The notes beneath the pieces are model-generated. The model was not told the origin of the DNA and did no database searches. It saw only the letters and a list, made by a program, of their open reading frames with translations. Shown here piece after piece: positions 24,963 to 35,344 of a stretch of 64,000 bases of DNA (position 1 is the first letter of the stretch; every line of letters starts with the position of its first letter). The position numbers and the translations under genes were made by a program. This DNA comes from an uncultured Bacteroidales bacterium (lineage in GTDB: Bacteria; Bacteroidota; Bacteroidia; Bacteroidales; UBA932): positions 101,286-165,285 of the forward strand of contig CALVDQ010000002.1 in NCBI GenBank assembly GCA_944326325.1, written 5' to 3'.

Positions 24963-25634
24963 TCAGTCCCTGCGTGCCAGACCTATATAATATAAAAGTG
25001 TCGCCAGAGATCCTATCGCAGCGATGACATACGTATATGCCGCCCATTTCAGGGCATCGATTGCCATCGGCTGTGTCTGTGCATCGGTGATCCCTGCCTT
25101 GCCGAGCCAGGATACCGCCCTCATGCTGGCGTTTATTTCCACCGGCAGGGTGACGAAGCTGAACAGGGTGGTCATGGCGAACAGTGCTATGCCGAACCAC
25201 AGCAGTCCCGGGAACACGCTCATCAGCAGTACCCCTGCAAGCAGTACCCACTGTACTATACTGGAAGCGAAATTGACCAACGGAACGAGGGCTGTCCTCA
25301 TTTTCAGCGGGGCGTAGCCTTTTGCGTGCTGTATTGCGTGTCCGCATTCGTGCGCGGCAACGGCTGCTGCCGCTATGGACCGGCTGGAATATACTCCTTC
25401 GCTCAGCGCTACAGTCTTGTTCGCCGGGTTGTAGAAGTCCGTGAGCATTCCTTTGGTCGGGACAACCTGTACATCGTATATGCCGTTGTCATTTAGCATT
25501 TTCATGGCGATTTCCGCCCCTGTCATGCCGTTTCCGACAGGGACTTTCGAGTATTTGTTGAATCTGCTTGTCAGCATCCCCTGCACTATGAGGCTGAGGA
25601 CCATGGTAAGAATAAGGATGAGCCAGATATTCAT
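24963..25634 (-). CDS. YugP-type membrane zinc metallopeptidase
   Basis: A 223-residue membrane protein starting MNIWLILILTMVLSLIVQG, with HECGH at residues 95-99 (zinc motif HExxH) and the following AIQHAKGYAPLKMRTALVPL of the YugP/DUF2248 family. Hydrophobic helices lie on both sides. It is probably an inner-membrane protease of unknown substrate. The ATG at 25632-25634 starts at the first helix; the longer open frame upstream is not family-like. Confidence 0.88.
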   Translation of the reverse strand: MNIWLILILTMVLSLIVQGMLTSRFNKYSKVPVGNGMTGAEIAMKMLNDNGIYDVQVVPTKGMLTDFYNPANKTVALSEGVYSSRSIAAAAVAAHECGHAIQHAKGYAPLKMRTALVPLVNFASSIVQWVLLAGVLLMSVFPGLLWFGIALFAMTTLFSFVTLPVEINASMRAVSWLGKAGITDAQTQPMAIDALKWAAYTYVIAAIGSLATLLYYIGLARRD

Positions 25635-25755
25635 AAAATATAAAAAATGATACAGGCGCAACCCCATGCAAAAAGCGAGCCTATGACAAAATGTCAGTCC
25701 GAGGGTATTCTCGGAAATAAATCGAGACAGTTTCTTTATCCTCAGAATAATTTGA

Positions 25756-25763
25756 TATTTTTG
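25756..25763 (+). promoter_or_regulatory. -7 element of the alanine racemase gene
   Basis: TATTTTTG, 43 nt before the alr ATG; TTTC 21 nt upstream is a poor -33. Confidence 0.5.
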
Positions 25764-25806
25764 CACTCGTTTCCGGCGGCGCGTCCGGAAAATCGGAGGT
25801 ATATAT

Positions 25807-26916
25807 ATGAAAGAGAATGATTTTTCGAGACTGGAGATAAATCTCCCCAATTGTCTCGCCAACTATAGATACTTCAGGTCGCTCCTCTGTGCATCGACAA
25901 AGATGCTGGTGCTTGTCAAGGCCAATGCCTATGGTCACGGGATAGTGGAGTTCGCATCCATGATGGAAAAGGCCGGAGCCGACTACCTTGCGGTTGCATA
26001 TCCTGTCGAAGGGGTCGAGCTCCGGAAGGCAGGCGTCAGGGCACCGATACTCGTCCTGACGGCCGGGACGGACTTTTTCGATGAGATTATCGATAACGGG
26101 CTTGAACCGGGCATTCCGAATATGTTTACCCTCAGGGAGTTCTGCAAGGTGCTCGAATCAAGGGGCATCGAGGGGTATCCTGTACACGTGAAACTTGACA
26201 CCGGGATGCACCGCCTCGGGTTCATGACGAGCGAACTTCCTGAACTGGAAGGTTTTCTGAGGGGCTGCGGCAGGGTAGCCGTCAAGTCGGTATATTCACA
26301 TCTGGCTGCGGCGGAGGATCCGGCAAGCGATGATTTCACCCTCGGGCAGATAAGGATGTTCCAGGAGAATGCCGCGAGGATATCAGAAGCCGTGGGCTAC
26401 CGTCCCATGTATCATATCCTGAATTCGGCCGGTATCGAGCGGTTTCCTGAATACCAGTTCGATATGGTGCGGCTCGGCATCGGCATATACGGGGTGAGCG
26501 CCCTGGCGGATGTCCGTCTGTGGCCTGTCGCATCCTTCAAATGCAAGATACTTCAGATAAAGCGGCTTGCCCCCGGGGACGGGGCCATCGGCTACGGCCG
26601 CCGGGGTCATATCGCTCCTTCAGGTACAGTAATCGCCACCATTCCCGTAGGCTACGCTGACGGCGTGGACCGACGTCTCGGGTGCGGAGCGGCCTCTTTC
26701 CTTCTTAACGGGCACAGGGTACCCACCATAGGCAATATATGCATGGATATGTGCATGCTCGATATCACCGGTGTCGATGCCGAAGTCGGAGATACCGTGA
26801 CAATATTCGGCGAAGACCCTACCGCCCAGGAGCTTGCCTCCATCCTCGGGACCATACCTTACGAAATATTCACCTCCATCCCGCGCAGGGTGGAGCGCAT
26901 CATAGTAAAAGACTGA
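25807..26916 (+). CDS. alr: Alanine racemase
   Basis: A 369-residue PLP enzyme. The PLP Lys is K38 in VLVKANAYGHG, and the second catalytic Tyr lies in PVGYADGVDRRLG. The VHVKLDTGMHRLGF and NICMDMCMLDITG segments are also of the Alr family. It makes D-alanine for peptidoglycan. Unlike many Bacteroidetes, where alr is joined to murF, this one stands alone. The start has a strong GGAGG ribosome-binding site. It is followed after 1 nt by the phosphatase gene, so the two are one operon. Confidence 0.95.
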   Translation: MKENDFSRLEINLPNCLANYRYFRSLLCASTKMLVLVKANAYGHGIVEFASMMEKAGADYLAVAYPVEGVELRKAGVRAPILVLTAGTDFFDEIIDNGLEPGIPNMFTLREFCKVLESRGIEGYPVHVKLDTGMHRLGFMTSELPELEGFLRGCGRVAVKSVYSHLAAAEDPASDDFTLGQIRMFQENAARISEAVGYRPMYHILNSAGIERFPEYQFDMVRLGIGIYGVSALADVRLWPVASFKCKILQIKRLAPGDGAIGYGRRGHIAPSGTVIATIPVGYADGVDRRLGCGAASFLLNGHRVPTIGNICMDMCMLDITGVDAEVGDTVTIFGEDPTAQELASILGTIPYEIFTSIPRRVERIIVKD

Positions 26917-26917
26917 C

Positions 26918-27382
26918 ATGGATAAACATAAGATACTCTTCGTCTGCCTCGGGAACATCTGCCGTTCCCCAGCGGCACAAGGAATTTTCCAGGCCATAGT
27001 GGACCGGAACGGCAGGTCCCGTGATTTCTTCGTGGATTCCGCCGGAACCTATTCCGGACATCAGGGCGAACTTCCGGACAAAAGGATGCGCAATGCCGCA
27101 TCTTCCCGCGGCTATTCACTCACACACCGTTCCCGTCCCGTAACCCTGTCCGACTTCTTCGACTTCGACCTCATCATCGCCATGGATGACTCCAACTATT
27201 CCGACCTCATCCATCTGGCTCCTTCCGTCGAAACTTCAAGAAAAATAAAGAAAATCTCCTCCTATTTCACCTCTTCAACTTTTGATTATGTTCCTGACCC
27301 TTATTATATGGGGAGGGATGGGTTTGAGTTGGTGTTGGATTTGTTGGAGGAGGCTTGCTTCAATATATATTCCGGTTTGTGA
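26918..27382 (+). CDS. Low-molecular-weight protein tyrosine phosphatase
   Basis: A 154-residue enzyme with the P-loop CLGNICRS (Cys10, Arg16, CX5R) near the N terminus and the general-acid DPYY motif (VPDPYYMG) near the C terminus, as in the family. The usual substrate is phosphotyrosine on proteins, often linked to capsule or polysaccharide export. Here it is joined to alr and no tyrosine kinase is near, so the partner is unknown. Confidence 0.93.
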   Translation: MDKHKILFVCLGNICRSPAAQGIFQAIVDRNGRSRDFFVDSAGTYSGHQGELPDKRMRNAASSRGYSLTHRSRPVTLSDFFDFDLIIAMDDSNYSDLIHLAPSVETSRKIKKISSYFTSSTFDYVPDPYYMGRDGFELVLDLLEEACFNIYSGL

Positions 27383-27385
27383 TAA

Positions 27386-27685
<300 letters not shown>

Positions 27686-27734
27686 TTTTTCCCGGGATTT
27701 TAAAGCAGGAAAAGTCAGGACAGTTTCAAAATCA

Positions 27735-27769
27735 GAGGGTGGGCCAGAAGTGAATTCTCGCCCACCCTC
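27735..27769. terminator. Hairpin between the aldo/keto reductase remnant and the DJ-1 gene
   Basis: Perfect 10-bp arms GAGGGTGGGC and GCCCACCCTC around a 15-nt loop, followed by ATTTTGATTT. It lies between a plus-strand gene run and the minus-strand DJ-1 gene and may stop both. Confidence 0.6.
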
Positions 27770-27804
27770 AATTTTGATTTCATGCAGGAACGGAAAGTCT
27801 CCTT

Positions 27805-28383
27805 CTACAGAAGCAGCATCCCTTTCCTGACCTCGTCTGCGGCATCCTTGCCCCTGAGGTATTCCAGAATCGCGAAGCCGAAGTCAAAAGCGAATCCGGG
27901 GCCGCGGCCTGTGATAATACGGCCGTCTGTCACAGTCCCTTCCTTGCAGTATTCGGCTCCTTTTCCGATGAGTGCGTCCCCGAACCCGTCATAGCATGTC
28001 ATCTTCTTCCCGGAGATGTCAGGCAGAAGGCTCAGGACTACGCTCGGAGCTGCACAGATGGCAGCTACTGTGCCGCCTTCGTCATAATGCCTGCGCATCA
28101 GGTCCATAAGGTCTCTCTTCGCTGCAAGATTCGTGGATCCCGGCATACCACCAGGGAAAATCATCACGTCGTTCTTTCCGGAAGCCTCGAAATCCGTAGT
28201 GGCCTTGAATTCCCCGTATGTCATGTCAGTGATGACAGTGACATTATGGGCGCTTGTCACGTATTTGTCGTCATGGACTGATACCATCTTTACCGGAACT
28301 CCGCCCCTTTTCAGGATGTCGGCGGTAGCCAGGGCTTCGGTTTCCTCGAAGCCGTTGGCAAAAAACATGTAAACCCCTTTCAT
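27805..28383 (-). CDS. DJ-1/PfpI family protein
   Basis: A 192-residue protein starting MKGVYMFFANGFEETEALAT. The DJ-1 nucleophile is Cys110 in AAICAAPSVVL, with the conserved Glu in GFEETE. It resembles the YajL/ThiJ branch. Bacterial DJ-1 proteins are linked to oxidative or carbonyl stress; the specific reaction is uncertain. It is 43 nt after infB on the same strand, possibly a tail of that operon. Confidence 0.9.
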   Translation of the reverse strand: MKGVYMFFANGFEETEALATADILKRGGVPVKMVSVHDDKYVTSAHNVTVITDMTYGEFKATTDFEASGKNDVMIFPGGMPGSTNLAAKRDLMDLMRRHYDEGGTVAAICAAPSVVLSLLPDISGKKMTCYDGFGDALIGKGAEYCKEGTVTDGRIITGRGPGFAFDFGFAILEYLRGKDAADEVRKGMLLL

Positions 28384-28426
28384 GATAACAATATATTAAC
28401 GTCAGTTCAATTTATCGGTATCCGAA

Positions 28427-31339
28427 TTACAATGTCCTCTTTATCTCAACGATATTGTAGGCTTCGACTACATCCCCGACCTTTATGTCGTTGTATCCGG
28501 AGATGTTGAGTCCGCAGTCCATACCGCTCGCCACTTCCTTGACATCGTCCTTGAACCTTTTCAGGGAGCCGAGTTCACCGGTATAGACCACGATGCCGTC
28601 CCTGATGACACGTACCTTGGCGTTCCTTGTGAGCTTGCCTTCCCGGACGATACATCCGGCGATGGTCCCAACCTTGGAGATCTTGAATGTCTCCAGAACT
28701 TCGGCAGTGGCGGTCACTTCCTCTTTCTCCTCAGGGGCAAGCATACCTTCGATACCGCTCTTCACCTCGTTTATCGCATCGTAGATGACAGAGTAGAGCC
28801 TGATTTCGATCTCCTCTTTCTCCGCCAGCCTGCGGGCGCTGGCCGAAGGACGTACCTGGAAGCCTATTATAATGGCATCCGAAGCTGCAGCGAGAAGGAC
28901 ATCGGATTCCGAAATCGCTCCCACGGCCTTGTGGATGACGTTGACCCTGACTTCTTCGGTGGACAGCTTGATGAGAGAGTCGGAGAGAGCTTCTATTGAG
29001 CCGTCCACGTCTCCCTTGACGATCACGTTCAGCTCCTTGAAGTTGCCTATGGCGATGCGGCGCCCTATTTCCTCAAGGGTCATGTGCTTCTGGGTCTTTA
29101 TGCCCTGTATCCTCAGCAGCTGCTCCCTCTTGTTTGCTATCTCCTTGGCTTCCTTCTCGTCAGCCATCACGTTGAACGTATCTCCGGCTGTAGGAGCCCC
29201 GTTGAGGCCGAGCACAGAGACCGGAGTGGACGGACCGGCCTCGTCGACCTTCTGCCCCCTCTCGTTGAACATGGCTTTGACCTTCCCGGTGAAGCATCCG
29301 CTCAGCATCACGTCTCCGACGTGCAGGGTCCCGTTCTGTACCAGCACGGTGGCGAGGTAGCCACGGCCCTTGTCGAGGGAAGACTCGATGACGGCTCCTG
29401 ATGCGCGCCTTTTCGGATTGGCCTTCAGATCGAGAAGTTCCGCCTCAAGCAACACCTTGTCCAGAAGCTTGTCCACGTTGATGCCTTTCTTGGCGGATAT
29501 CTCCTGGCACTGGTATTTTCCTCCCCAGTCCTCCACGAGTATGTTCATGTTCGCGAGCTGCTCCTTTATCTTGTCAGGATTGGCTCCCGGCTTGTCTATC
29601 TTGTTTATCGCGAATATCATCGGCACGCCTGCAGCCTGTGCATGGTTGATGGCTTCCACGGTCTGAGGCATTATGGCGTCGTCGGCCGCGATTATGATGA
29701 TGGCAAGGTCAGTCATCTTGGCTCCGCGGGCACGCATCGCGGTGAAGGCCTCGTGTCCAGGGGTGTCGAGGAACGTTATCCTCTGTCCGTCAGGCAGCAC
29801 CACGTTGTAGGCACCGATGTGCTGCGTGATTCCTCCGGCTTCTCCGGCAATGACGTTCGATTTCCTGATATAGTCGAGCAGGGACGTCTTTCCGTGGTCG
29901 ACGTGTCCCATCACCGTAATGACAGGCGGTCTCGGAACGAGCTCCCCGTCATCTTCAGCCTCCTGTTCTATGGCCTGGGTAAGTTCGGCTGTCACGAATT
30001 CCACTTCGTAGCCGAATTCCTCCGCCACGAGCACGAGCGCCTCGGCATCGAGCCTCTGGTTGATCGACACCATCAGGCCGAGATTCATGCAGGCGGCTAT
30101 GACCTTTGTCACAGGAGTGTTGTTCATGAGGGTGGCAAGGTCGTTTACGGTCACGAATTCCGTGACTTTCAGGACCTTCTTGTCCATTTCCCTCATCTCG
30201 TTCTCCTCCTGGAGCTTCTGGGAGGCAAGCTCCCTTTTCTCCCTCCTGTGCTTTGCCCCGAGATTTGTCTTGTTCTTGTTCTCGTTCATCCTGGCGTAGG
30301 TCTCCTTGATCTGCTTCTGGATCTCCTTCTGCATCTCTTCTTCCTCGGCCTCCGTCATCGGCTTGAAGCGGTCGCGTTTCTTCCCGCCTTTGCCTGAACC
30401 GCGGTCGTTGCTGAAGTCGCGGTCACCGCCCTTGCGGGAATTGTCGTTGCCCTTGTTCTTCTTCTTGTCTTTTTTTGAAGAGTTGTCCTGTTCGTCTCCG
30501 ATCTTGGTGACATCGACTTTCTGGCTGCCTCCCTTGGCGATCCTCTCCCTTTTCTTGTTTTTCTTGCGGTCGAACTGGGACAGGTCGATCTTGTCCACGA
30601 TTTTCGGGCCCTGGAGCTTCTCCACTTCAATCTTTATCTCCCTTACTTCGCGGCGCGGTTCTTCTGCAGCCTCTTTGGATTCAGATCTGGCCGGTGCTTC
30701 GGATGCCGGTTTCGACTCCTGTACAGGAGTCTCGGCGGCCTTTGTCTCGGCCGGAGCGGTTTTTTCTTCTTTTACAGGTGCGGAAACGGATTCCCGGACA
30801 GGCGCCGGAGCCGGTGTTTCGGCCTTTTTCTCTTCGGCCCTGCTTTCTTTCGGCTTATGTTTTCTGTCGAATTGCGACAGGTCTATCTCTCCGATGATTT
30901 TCAGATGTCCCACCTGTTTGTCCACGGCGGCATCCTGAACCGGAACAGTCTTTTCAGCGGTATTGTTTTCCTTGCCGGTCTCCTCGACAGGAGCGGCAGG
31001 GGCAGGACTTTGGGCGGCAGACTGGCCGGCAGGAGCTTCAGACGAGAGGTTGGATTTGATGATGACCTCTTTGACGTTGGCTTCCGCCTCTTCTTCCGGC
31101 GCCTTTTTCTTTGCGCCCATCTCGATGATCTCTTTCAGTTTTATAGCTACTTTTTCAGAGTCCTGCTTCAGTTTCTGTTCATCACCGAATTTCGACTCGA
31201 TGGCTGGCAGATATGAATCGGAAATCTTTGCATTCGGATTCATTTCCACTTCGGCCCCTTTCTCTTTCAGGAAATCCACAAGGGTCTGGAGCCCGATGTT
31301 GAATTGTTTGGTAAGTTTGCTTAATCTTATTTCTGCCAT
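28427..31339 (-). CDS. infB: Translation initiation factor IF-2
   Basis: A 970-residue GTPase. A long N-terminal linker rich in Ala, Glu, Lys and Pro (about 80-380) precedes the G domain, near residue 475, with [20 protein letters not shown] and [10 protein letters not shown]. The C-terminal domains include the IF2 motif DVDGSIEAL and end with [17 protein letters not shown]. It brings initiator tRNA to the small ribosomal subunit. It is the third gene of rimP-nusA-infB, the common bacterial order. Confidence 0.97.
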   Translation of the reverse strand: MAEIRLSKLTKQFNIGLQTLVDFLKEKGAEVEMNPNAKISDSYLPAIESKFGDEQKLKQDSEKVAIKLKEIIEMGAKKKAPEEEAEANVKEVIIKSNLSSEAPAGQSAAQSPAPAAPVEETGKENNTAEKTVPVQDAAVDKQVGHLKIIGEIDLSQFDRKHKPKESRAEEKKAETPAPAPVRESVSAPVKEEKTAPAETKAAETPVQESKPASEAPARSESKEAAEEPRREVREIKIEVEKLQGPKIVDKIDLSQFDRKKNKKRERIAKGGSQKVDVTKIGDEQDNSSKKDKKKNKGNDNSRKGGDRDFSNDRGSGKGGKKRDRFKPMTEAEEEEMQKEIQKQIKETYARMNENKNKTNLGAKHRREKRELASQKLQEENEMREMDKKVLKVTEFVTVNDLATLMNNTPVTKVIAACMNLGLMVSINQRLDAEALVLVAEEFGYEVEFVTAELTQAIEQEAEDDGELVPRPPVITVMGHVDHGKTSLLDYIRKSNVIAGEAGGITQHIGAYNVVLPDGQRITFLDTPGHEAFTAMRARGAKMTDLAIIIIAADDAIMPQTVEAINHAQAAGVPMIFAINKIDKPGANPDKIKEQLANMNILVEDWGGKYQCQEISAKKGINVDKLLDKVLLEAELLDLKANPKRRASGAVIESSLDKGRGYLATVLVQNGTLHVGDVMLSGCFTGKVKAMFNERGQKVDEAGPSTPVSVLGLNGAPTAGDTFNVMADEKEAKEIANKREQLLRIQGIKTQKHMTLEEIGRRIAIGNFKELNVIVKGDVDGSIEALSDSLIKLSTEEVRVNVIHKAVGAISESDVLLAAASDAIIIGFQVRPSASARRLAEKEEIEIRLYSVIYDAINEVKSGIEGMLAPEEKEEVTATAEVLETFKISKVGTIAGCIVREGKLTRNAKVRVIRDGIVVYTGELGSLKRFKDDVKEVASGMDCGLNISGYNDIKVGDVVEAYNIVEIKRTL

Positions 31340-31353
31340 AAAATCACTTTAAA

Positions 31354-32598
31354 TTATTCTTCAAATTCGGAGCGGAGGATATTGAGTACGTCCTCCACAG
31401 TCTCGTCCTCAAGGTCGGCCCTCCTGGCGATGTCTGCCGGAGAAAGCGCAAGCACGCTCTTTGCCGTGTCGCATCCGATGGACTGGAGCTTCTCGATTAT
31501 CCATGGCTCTATCTCGTTCTCGAACTCGCTCAGCAGCACGTCCTCTTCTTCCTCGTCCTGCTTAGGCAGCTCTCTCCATACCTCGATTTCCTGCCCTACG
31601 AGCATACTTGCAAGCCGGATGTTGCATCCTCCTTTGCCGATACCTTTCTTTACTTCCTCCGGGAGCATATAGACCTTGATCTTACCGTCTTCCGCCCCTG
31701 TGACTATGGAGGATATCTTGGCCGGGCTGAGCGCCCTCTGGATGAGCAGCTGGATGTTGTTTGTCCACTGGAGCACGTCGATGTTCTCATTGCGGAGCTC
31801 CCGGACGATACCTATAATCCTGGCCCCCTTCACGCCGATGCAGGCTCCGATCGGGTCTATCCTCTCGTCGTAGGACTCTACTGCCACCTTGGCCCTCTCT
31901 CCAGGAATCCTGACCACCTTCTTTATGGTGATGAGCCCGTCGTAGATCTCCGGCACCTCCTGCTCGAAAAGCTTTTCGAGGAACTCGTCCGAAGTCCTTG
32001 ACAGCACAATGTAAGGGGTAGTGTTGTTCTTCATCTCGACACTCTTGATGATCGCCTTCACCGTGTCATTCTTCTTGAAGTGCTCTCCCGGGATCTGCTC
32101 CGACTTCGGCAGGCGCAGTTCGTTCCCGTCCTCGTCGAGGATGAGAACCTCCTTTGACCAGGTCTGATAGACTTCACCGGTGAATATCTCGCCGATCTTC
32201 GCTATGTACTTGTTGTACAGGTTGGCCTTTTCGATGTCCATGATACGGCCCTGGAGATTCTGCCTGATGTTCAGAATGCCTCTGCGGCCGAAACTCTTCA
32301 TCTCGACCTTCTCCGCGTATGTCTCGCCTATCTCGTATTCGTCGGAGTCCCTGTTCACCTCCGCCAGGGCGATCTGGGTATTCGGGTCTTCAACGTTTTC
32401 CACGACTTCGCGGTTCCTGTAGATCTCGCAGTCCCCTTTGTCGATGTTGATGATGACGTCGAAATTGTCCGATGTGCCGTAAGTCTTGGCAAGCTGTGTC
32501 TTGAAAACATCTTCGAGCACGCCCATCATTGTCGGCCTGTCGATGTTCTTCAGGTTCTTAAACTCTGCAAATGCGTCTTTCAGTTCTGTCTTTTCCAT
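31354..32598 (-). CDS. nusA: Transcription termination/antitermination factor NusA
   Basis: A 414-residue protein. It contains the N-terminal RNA-polymerase-binding domain, an S1 domain (IFTGEVYQTW), and KH domains with IDPIGACIGVKGARI and GIGKGGCNIRLASML. A helix-hairpin-helix C-terminal segment follows (LALSPADIARRADLEDETVEDVLNIL). The length suits the Bacteroidetes form. It starts 63 nt after rimP and leads into infB after 14 nt. Confidence 0.97.
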   Translation of the reverse strand: MEKTELKDAFAEFKNLKNIDRPTMMGVLEDVFKTQLAKTYGTSDNFDVIINIDKGDCEIYRNREVVENVEDPNTQIALAEVNRDSDEYEIGETYAEKVEMKSFGRRGILNIRQNLQGRIMDIEKANLYNKYIAKIGEIFTGEVYQTWSKEVLILDEDGNELRLPKSEQIPGEHFKKNDTVKAIIKSVEMKNNTTPYIVLSRTSDEFLEKLFEQEVPEIYDGLITIKKVVRIPGERAKVAVESYDERIDPIGACIGVKGARIIGIVRELRNENIDVLQWTNNIQLLIQRALSPAKISSIVTGAEDGKIKVYMLPEEVKKGIGKGGCNIRLASMLVGQEIEVWRELPKQDEEEEDVLLSEFENEIEPWIIEKLQSIGCDTAKSVLALSPADIARRADLEDETVEDVLNILRSEFEE

Positions 32599-32661
32599 TT
32601 TATGTTTTTCTTTATATTTTTCCGGTCAATAAAAATGCAGTCCGCCGTCTGTCCCGCAGCT

Positions 32662-33129
32662 TCATTCCATCCTGATCCACGGATACACGGCATTTACCAT
32701 ATCGTACGGAAAACAGTCTTCATGCTCCACGGTCACCTTCCTCTTCTTGCCTTCCACAGCTTCCTTTGCCGAATATTTCAGGGTGATGCCCTCTTCCGAG
32801 GCTCCGGACAGCGTCCCGCGGAGTTTCCTCCCGTCCTTGAGCAGTACCTCAACTTCCGTCCCTACGGCCTTGAGGTACTGCTTCAGCACCTTGAACGGCT
32901 GGTCCAGGCCGGCGGAACCTATTGTCAGGGAGTAGTCTTCCTTCTCCCTGTCGAATTTCTCCTCGAAAATCCCGCTCAGTTCCACGCAGTCATCCAGGGT
33001 GACAGTCCCGTCTTCCGATTCGATGACTATCTCCACATCGTTGTCCCGGCTGAGATTTATTTCGACAATAAAGCATTTCCGTGCAACGATAGGCTCCTGC
33101 ATTGCATCTACTATCTCTGAAATTTTCAT
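32662..33129 (-). CDS. rimP: Ribosome maturation factor RimP
   Basis: A 155-residue protein starting MKISEIVDAMQEPIVARKCF, with VTLDDCVELSGIFEEKFD and the SAGLDQPFKVLKQYLKAVG segment of RimP. It acts in 30S ribosome assembly. The ATG at 33127-33129 is chosen over the longer open frame to 33186. It heads the nusA-infB operon and has a -7 box at 33191-33198. Confidence 0.93.
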   Translation of the reverse strand: MKISEIVDAMQEPIVARKCFIVEINLSRDNDVEIVIESEDGTVTLDDCVELSGIFEEKFDREKEDYSLTIGSAGLDQPFKVLKQYLKAVGTEVEVLLKDGRKLRGTLSGASEEGITLKYSAKEAVEGKKRKVTVEHEDCFPYDMVNAVYPWIRME

Positions 33130-33190
33130 AATTTGACTTATAAAAAACAAAATAAGGGGACATCCCGTCCCCTTTATCAAACTCACGGCG

Positions 33191-33198
33191 CAAATTTA
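33191..33198 (-). promoter_or_regulatory. -7 element of the rimP-nusA-infB operon
   Basis: Minus-strand TAAATTTG, a match to TAnnTTTG, 62 nt before the rimP start. Confidence 0.55.
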
Positions 33199-33333
33199 AG
33201 AATAAATTCAGAATAATAAAAATAATGAGGATTAATTTCATATTTAGTCATAAAAATGCTTTATTTGCATAATTTAACTGAATGGAATACCTTGTTGCTT
33301 ATTGCTGGACCATTATTGACAAACTGACTTGTT

Positions 33334-34323
33334 ATGGAATTCAAGGCAAAAGAGATAGCCGAAATACTCAAAGGCACGGTGGTAGGGGATCCGGAGGTCA
33401 GGATTTCTACATTTGCCCGTATCGAGAGCGGAAAGCCCGGTGCGATATGCTTTTTCGCAAATCCGAAATATGAACATTATGTATATGATTGCGATGCCAG
33501 CGTAATCATCGTCAACGATACGTTCGAACCGCAGAGACCGGTGAAGGCCACAATGATAAAGGTGCCGAACGCATACGCCTCCGTAGCCGCCCTGCTGGAT
33601 TATGTCACGGCACGCAAAAGGTCGTACAGGCGTTACCGCGGCTGCCATATAATGAAGTTCCTTTCCACCAGGATAGGCCGGAAGGTCTATGTCGGCAGCG
33701 GGACATATCTCGGCCGCCGTGCAAGGATAGGCGACTATACCAAAATATACGAGCAGGTCTATATCGGGGATGACGTAAAGATAGGCTCGAAATGCATCAT
33801 CTATCCTGGCGTGCGCATATATCCCGGAATGGAGATAGGGGATAACGTGATAATCCATGCGAATGCCGTGATCGGGGCCGACGGTTTCGGTTTCGCCCCG
33901 CTTGATGACGGTACCTACAAGAAGATTGAGCATACCGGGAACGTCATCATAGAGGACGACGTGGAGATCGGGGCCGGTTCGACGATAGACAAGTCGCAGA
34001 TGGGCTCTACCGTCATACACAAGGGTGTCAAGATAGACAACCTTTGCCAGATAGCCCACAATGTCGAGATAGGGGAGAATACGGTGATGGCTGCATTGAC
34101 CGGCGTGGCAGGCTCGACGAAGATCGGACGGCATTGCGTCATCGGCGGGCAGGTCGGCATTGCGGGACACATCACTATTGCGGACAATACCACGCTGGCT
34201 GCCCAGACCGGTGTCATAAGCAGCATCAGGCAGGAGGGTCAGGTACTCCTCGGGAGCCCGGCTCTTCCTCATAAACAGTTCCTGAGGGCGTATGCTGTAT
34301 TCAGGAGAAACGGAAAAGAATAG
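33334..34323 (+). CDS. lpxD: UDP-3-O-acylglucosamine N-acyltransferase
   Basis: A 329-residue hexapeptide-repeat acyltransferase. After an N-terminal uridine-binding domain (IRTF-like [18 protein letters not shown]), the left-handed beta-helix shows repeats such as [20 protein letters not shown] and [11 protein letters not shown]. The catalytic His region is [12 protein letters not shown]. It adds the second hydroxyacyl chain in lipid A synthesis. It opens the lpxD-lpxC-lpxA-WbqC cluster and ends 62 nt before lpxC. Confidence 0.95.
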   Translation: MEFKAKEIAEILKGTVVGDPEVRISTFARIESGKPGAICFFANPKYEHYVYDCDASVIIVNDTFEPQRPVKATMIKVPNAYASVAALLDYVTARKRSYRRYRGCHIMKFLSTRIGRKVYVGSGTYLGRRARIGDYTKIYEQVYIGDDVKIGSKCIIYPGVRIYPGMEIGDNVIIHANAVIGADGFGFAPLDDGTYKKIEHTGNVIIEDDVEIGAGSTIDKSQMGSTVIHKGVKIDNLCQIAHNVEIGENTVMAALTGVAGSTKIGRHCVIGGQVGIAGHITIADNTTLAAQTGVISSIRQEGQVLLGSPALPHKQFLRAYAVFRRNGKE

Positions 34324-34356
34324 AGGTTATGGATATGGACATAAAGATTTTTTATA

Positions 34357-34364
34357 TATCTTTG
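34357..34364 (+). promoter_or_regulatory. -7 element upstream of lpxC
   Basis: TATCTTTG, 21 nt before the lpxC ATG. It gives lpxC-lpxA a start of their own in addition to readthrough from lpxD. Confidence 0.6.
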
Positions 34365-34385
34365 CCGTCCGAATTTTAGTTGGAG

Positions 34386-35309
34386 ATGAAACAATTACAG
34401 CAGACATTGCGGAAAAGCTATTCTTTCGAGGGTAAGGGCCTGCATACGGGAAAGGTAGCCGGTATGGTCATTAATCCTGCTCCTGCCGATACAGGCATAT
34501 TGTTCCGCAGGACAGACGTCAGCAGGGACCTTTACATTGAGGCGTTCGCTGAATATGTCTCGAGTACGGACAGAAGCACGACCCTTACGAAAGAAGGCGT
34601 ATCCGTAGTTACGGTAGAGCATCTTCTGTCGGCATTGACCGGCATGGGGATAGACAATGCCATAATTGACCTGGACAATATCGAAGTCCCTATACTGGAC
34701 GGAAGCGGAAAACCCTATATAGACGCTATATGGAAGGACGGCATCGTAAGCCAGGACGCACCGAGAAAGTATATTGAACTGGACAGGGAGATCACCGTCA
34801 GGAGCGAAAAGACCGGCTCCCTGATAACGGTCACCCCGTCCGACAAGCCTTCATTCGACGTAAATATAGATTTCAATTCAAAGGTCCTCGGTCTCCAGAG
34901 TGCGCACTGGGATATGTCTGTGGACTATGCCTCGGAGATAGGCATCTGCAGGACTTTCGTATTTTTCCACGAGATAGAATATCTGTTCAAGAACAACCTG
35001 ATAAAGGGCGGGGATGTGGAGAATGCCATCGTCATTGTGGAGTATCCGGTTTCAAGGGAGCAGCTTGAGCATATGTCAAGGCTTTTCAATGTGCCTATGC
35101 TTGAAAGATGCGAGAACGGCTATCTCAACAATCTCCAGCTCAGGTTCTCCAACGAATGCGCAAGACACAAGCTTCTGGATCTCATGGGTGATTTCAGGCT
35201 TGTCGGAGGGTTCCTCAAGGCTTCCGTGAAGGCGGTAAGACCGGGTCACACCATCAATACGAATGCGGCCAAGGAAATAAGGAAAGTGCTGAATACAGAT
35301 AAGTTATAA
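34386..35309 (+). CDS. lpxC: UDP-3-O-acyl-N-acetylglucosamine deacetylase, stand-alone
   Basis: A 307-residue zinc deacetylase. It has GLHTGKVAG, His79 in VEHLLSALTG, the HKLLDLMGDF zinc motif and the RPGHTINT general-acid His. The length is like E. coli LpxC (about 305). Many Bacteroidetes carry LpxC as the front half of a longer protein fused to FabZ; here the frame stops right after the LpxC domain (RKVLNTDKL) and the next gene is lpxA, with no fabZ between. A TTG two codons earlier is possible; ATG at 34386 is preferred. Confidence 0.93.
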   Translation: MKQLQQTLRKSYSFEGKGLHTGKVAGMVINPAPADTGILFRRTDVSRDLYIEAFAEYVSSTDRSTTLTKEGVSVVTVEHLLSALTGMGIDNAIIDLDNIEVPILDGSGKPYIDAIWKDGIVSQDAPRKYIELDREITVRSEKTGSLITVTPSDKPSFDVNIDFNSKVLGLQSAHWDMSVDYASEIGICRTFVFFHEIEYLFKNNLIKGGDVENAIVIVEYPVSREQLEHMSRLFNVPMLERCENGYLNNLQLRFSNECARHKLLDLMGDFRLVGGFLKASVKAVRPGHTINTNAAKEIRKVLNTDKL

Positions 35310-35344
35310 TCAAATGCGTCAACGGGACGCCAAAGAAGACGATC

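Noticed and set aside
29642..30397. 251-codon frame opposite infB
   Set aside because: His/Leu-rich shadow of the IF-2 linker and G domain; no start signal or family similarity.
33313..34272. 319-codon frame opposite lpxD
   Set aside because: It mirrors the hexapeptide repeats of lpxD and has no signal or domain of its own.
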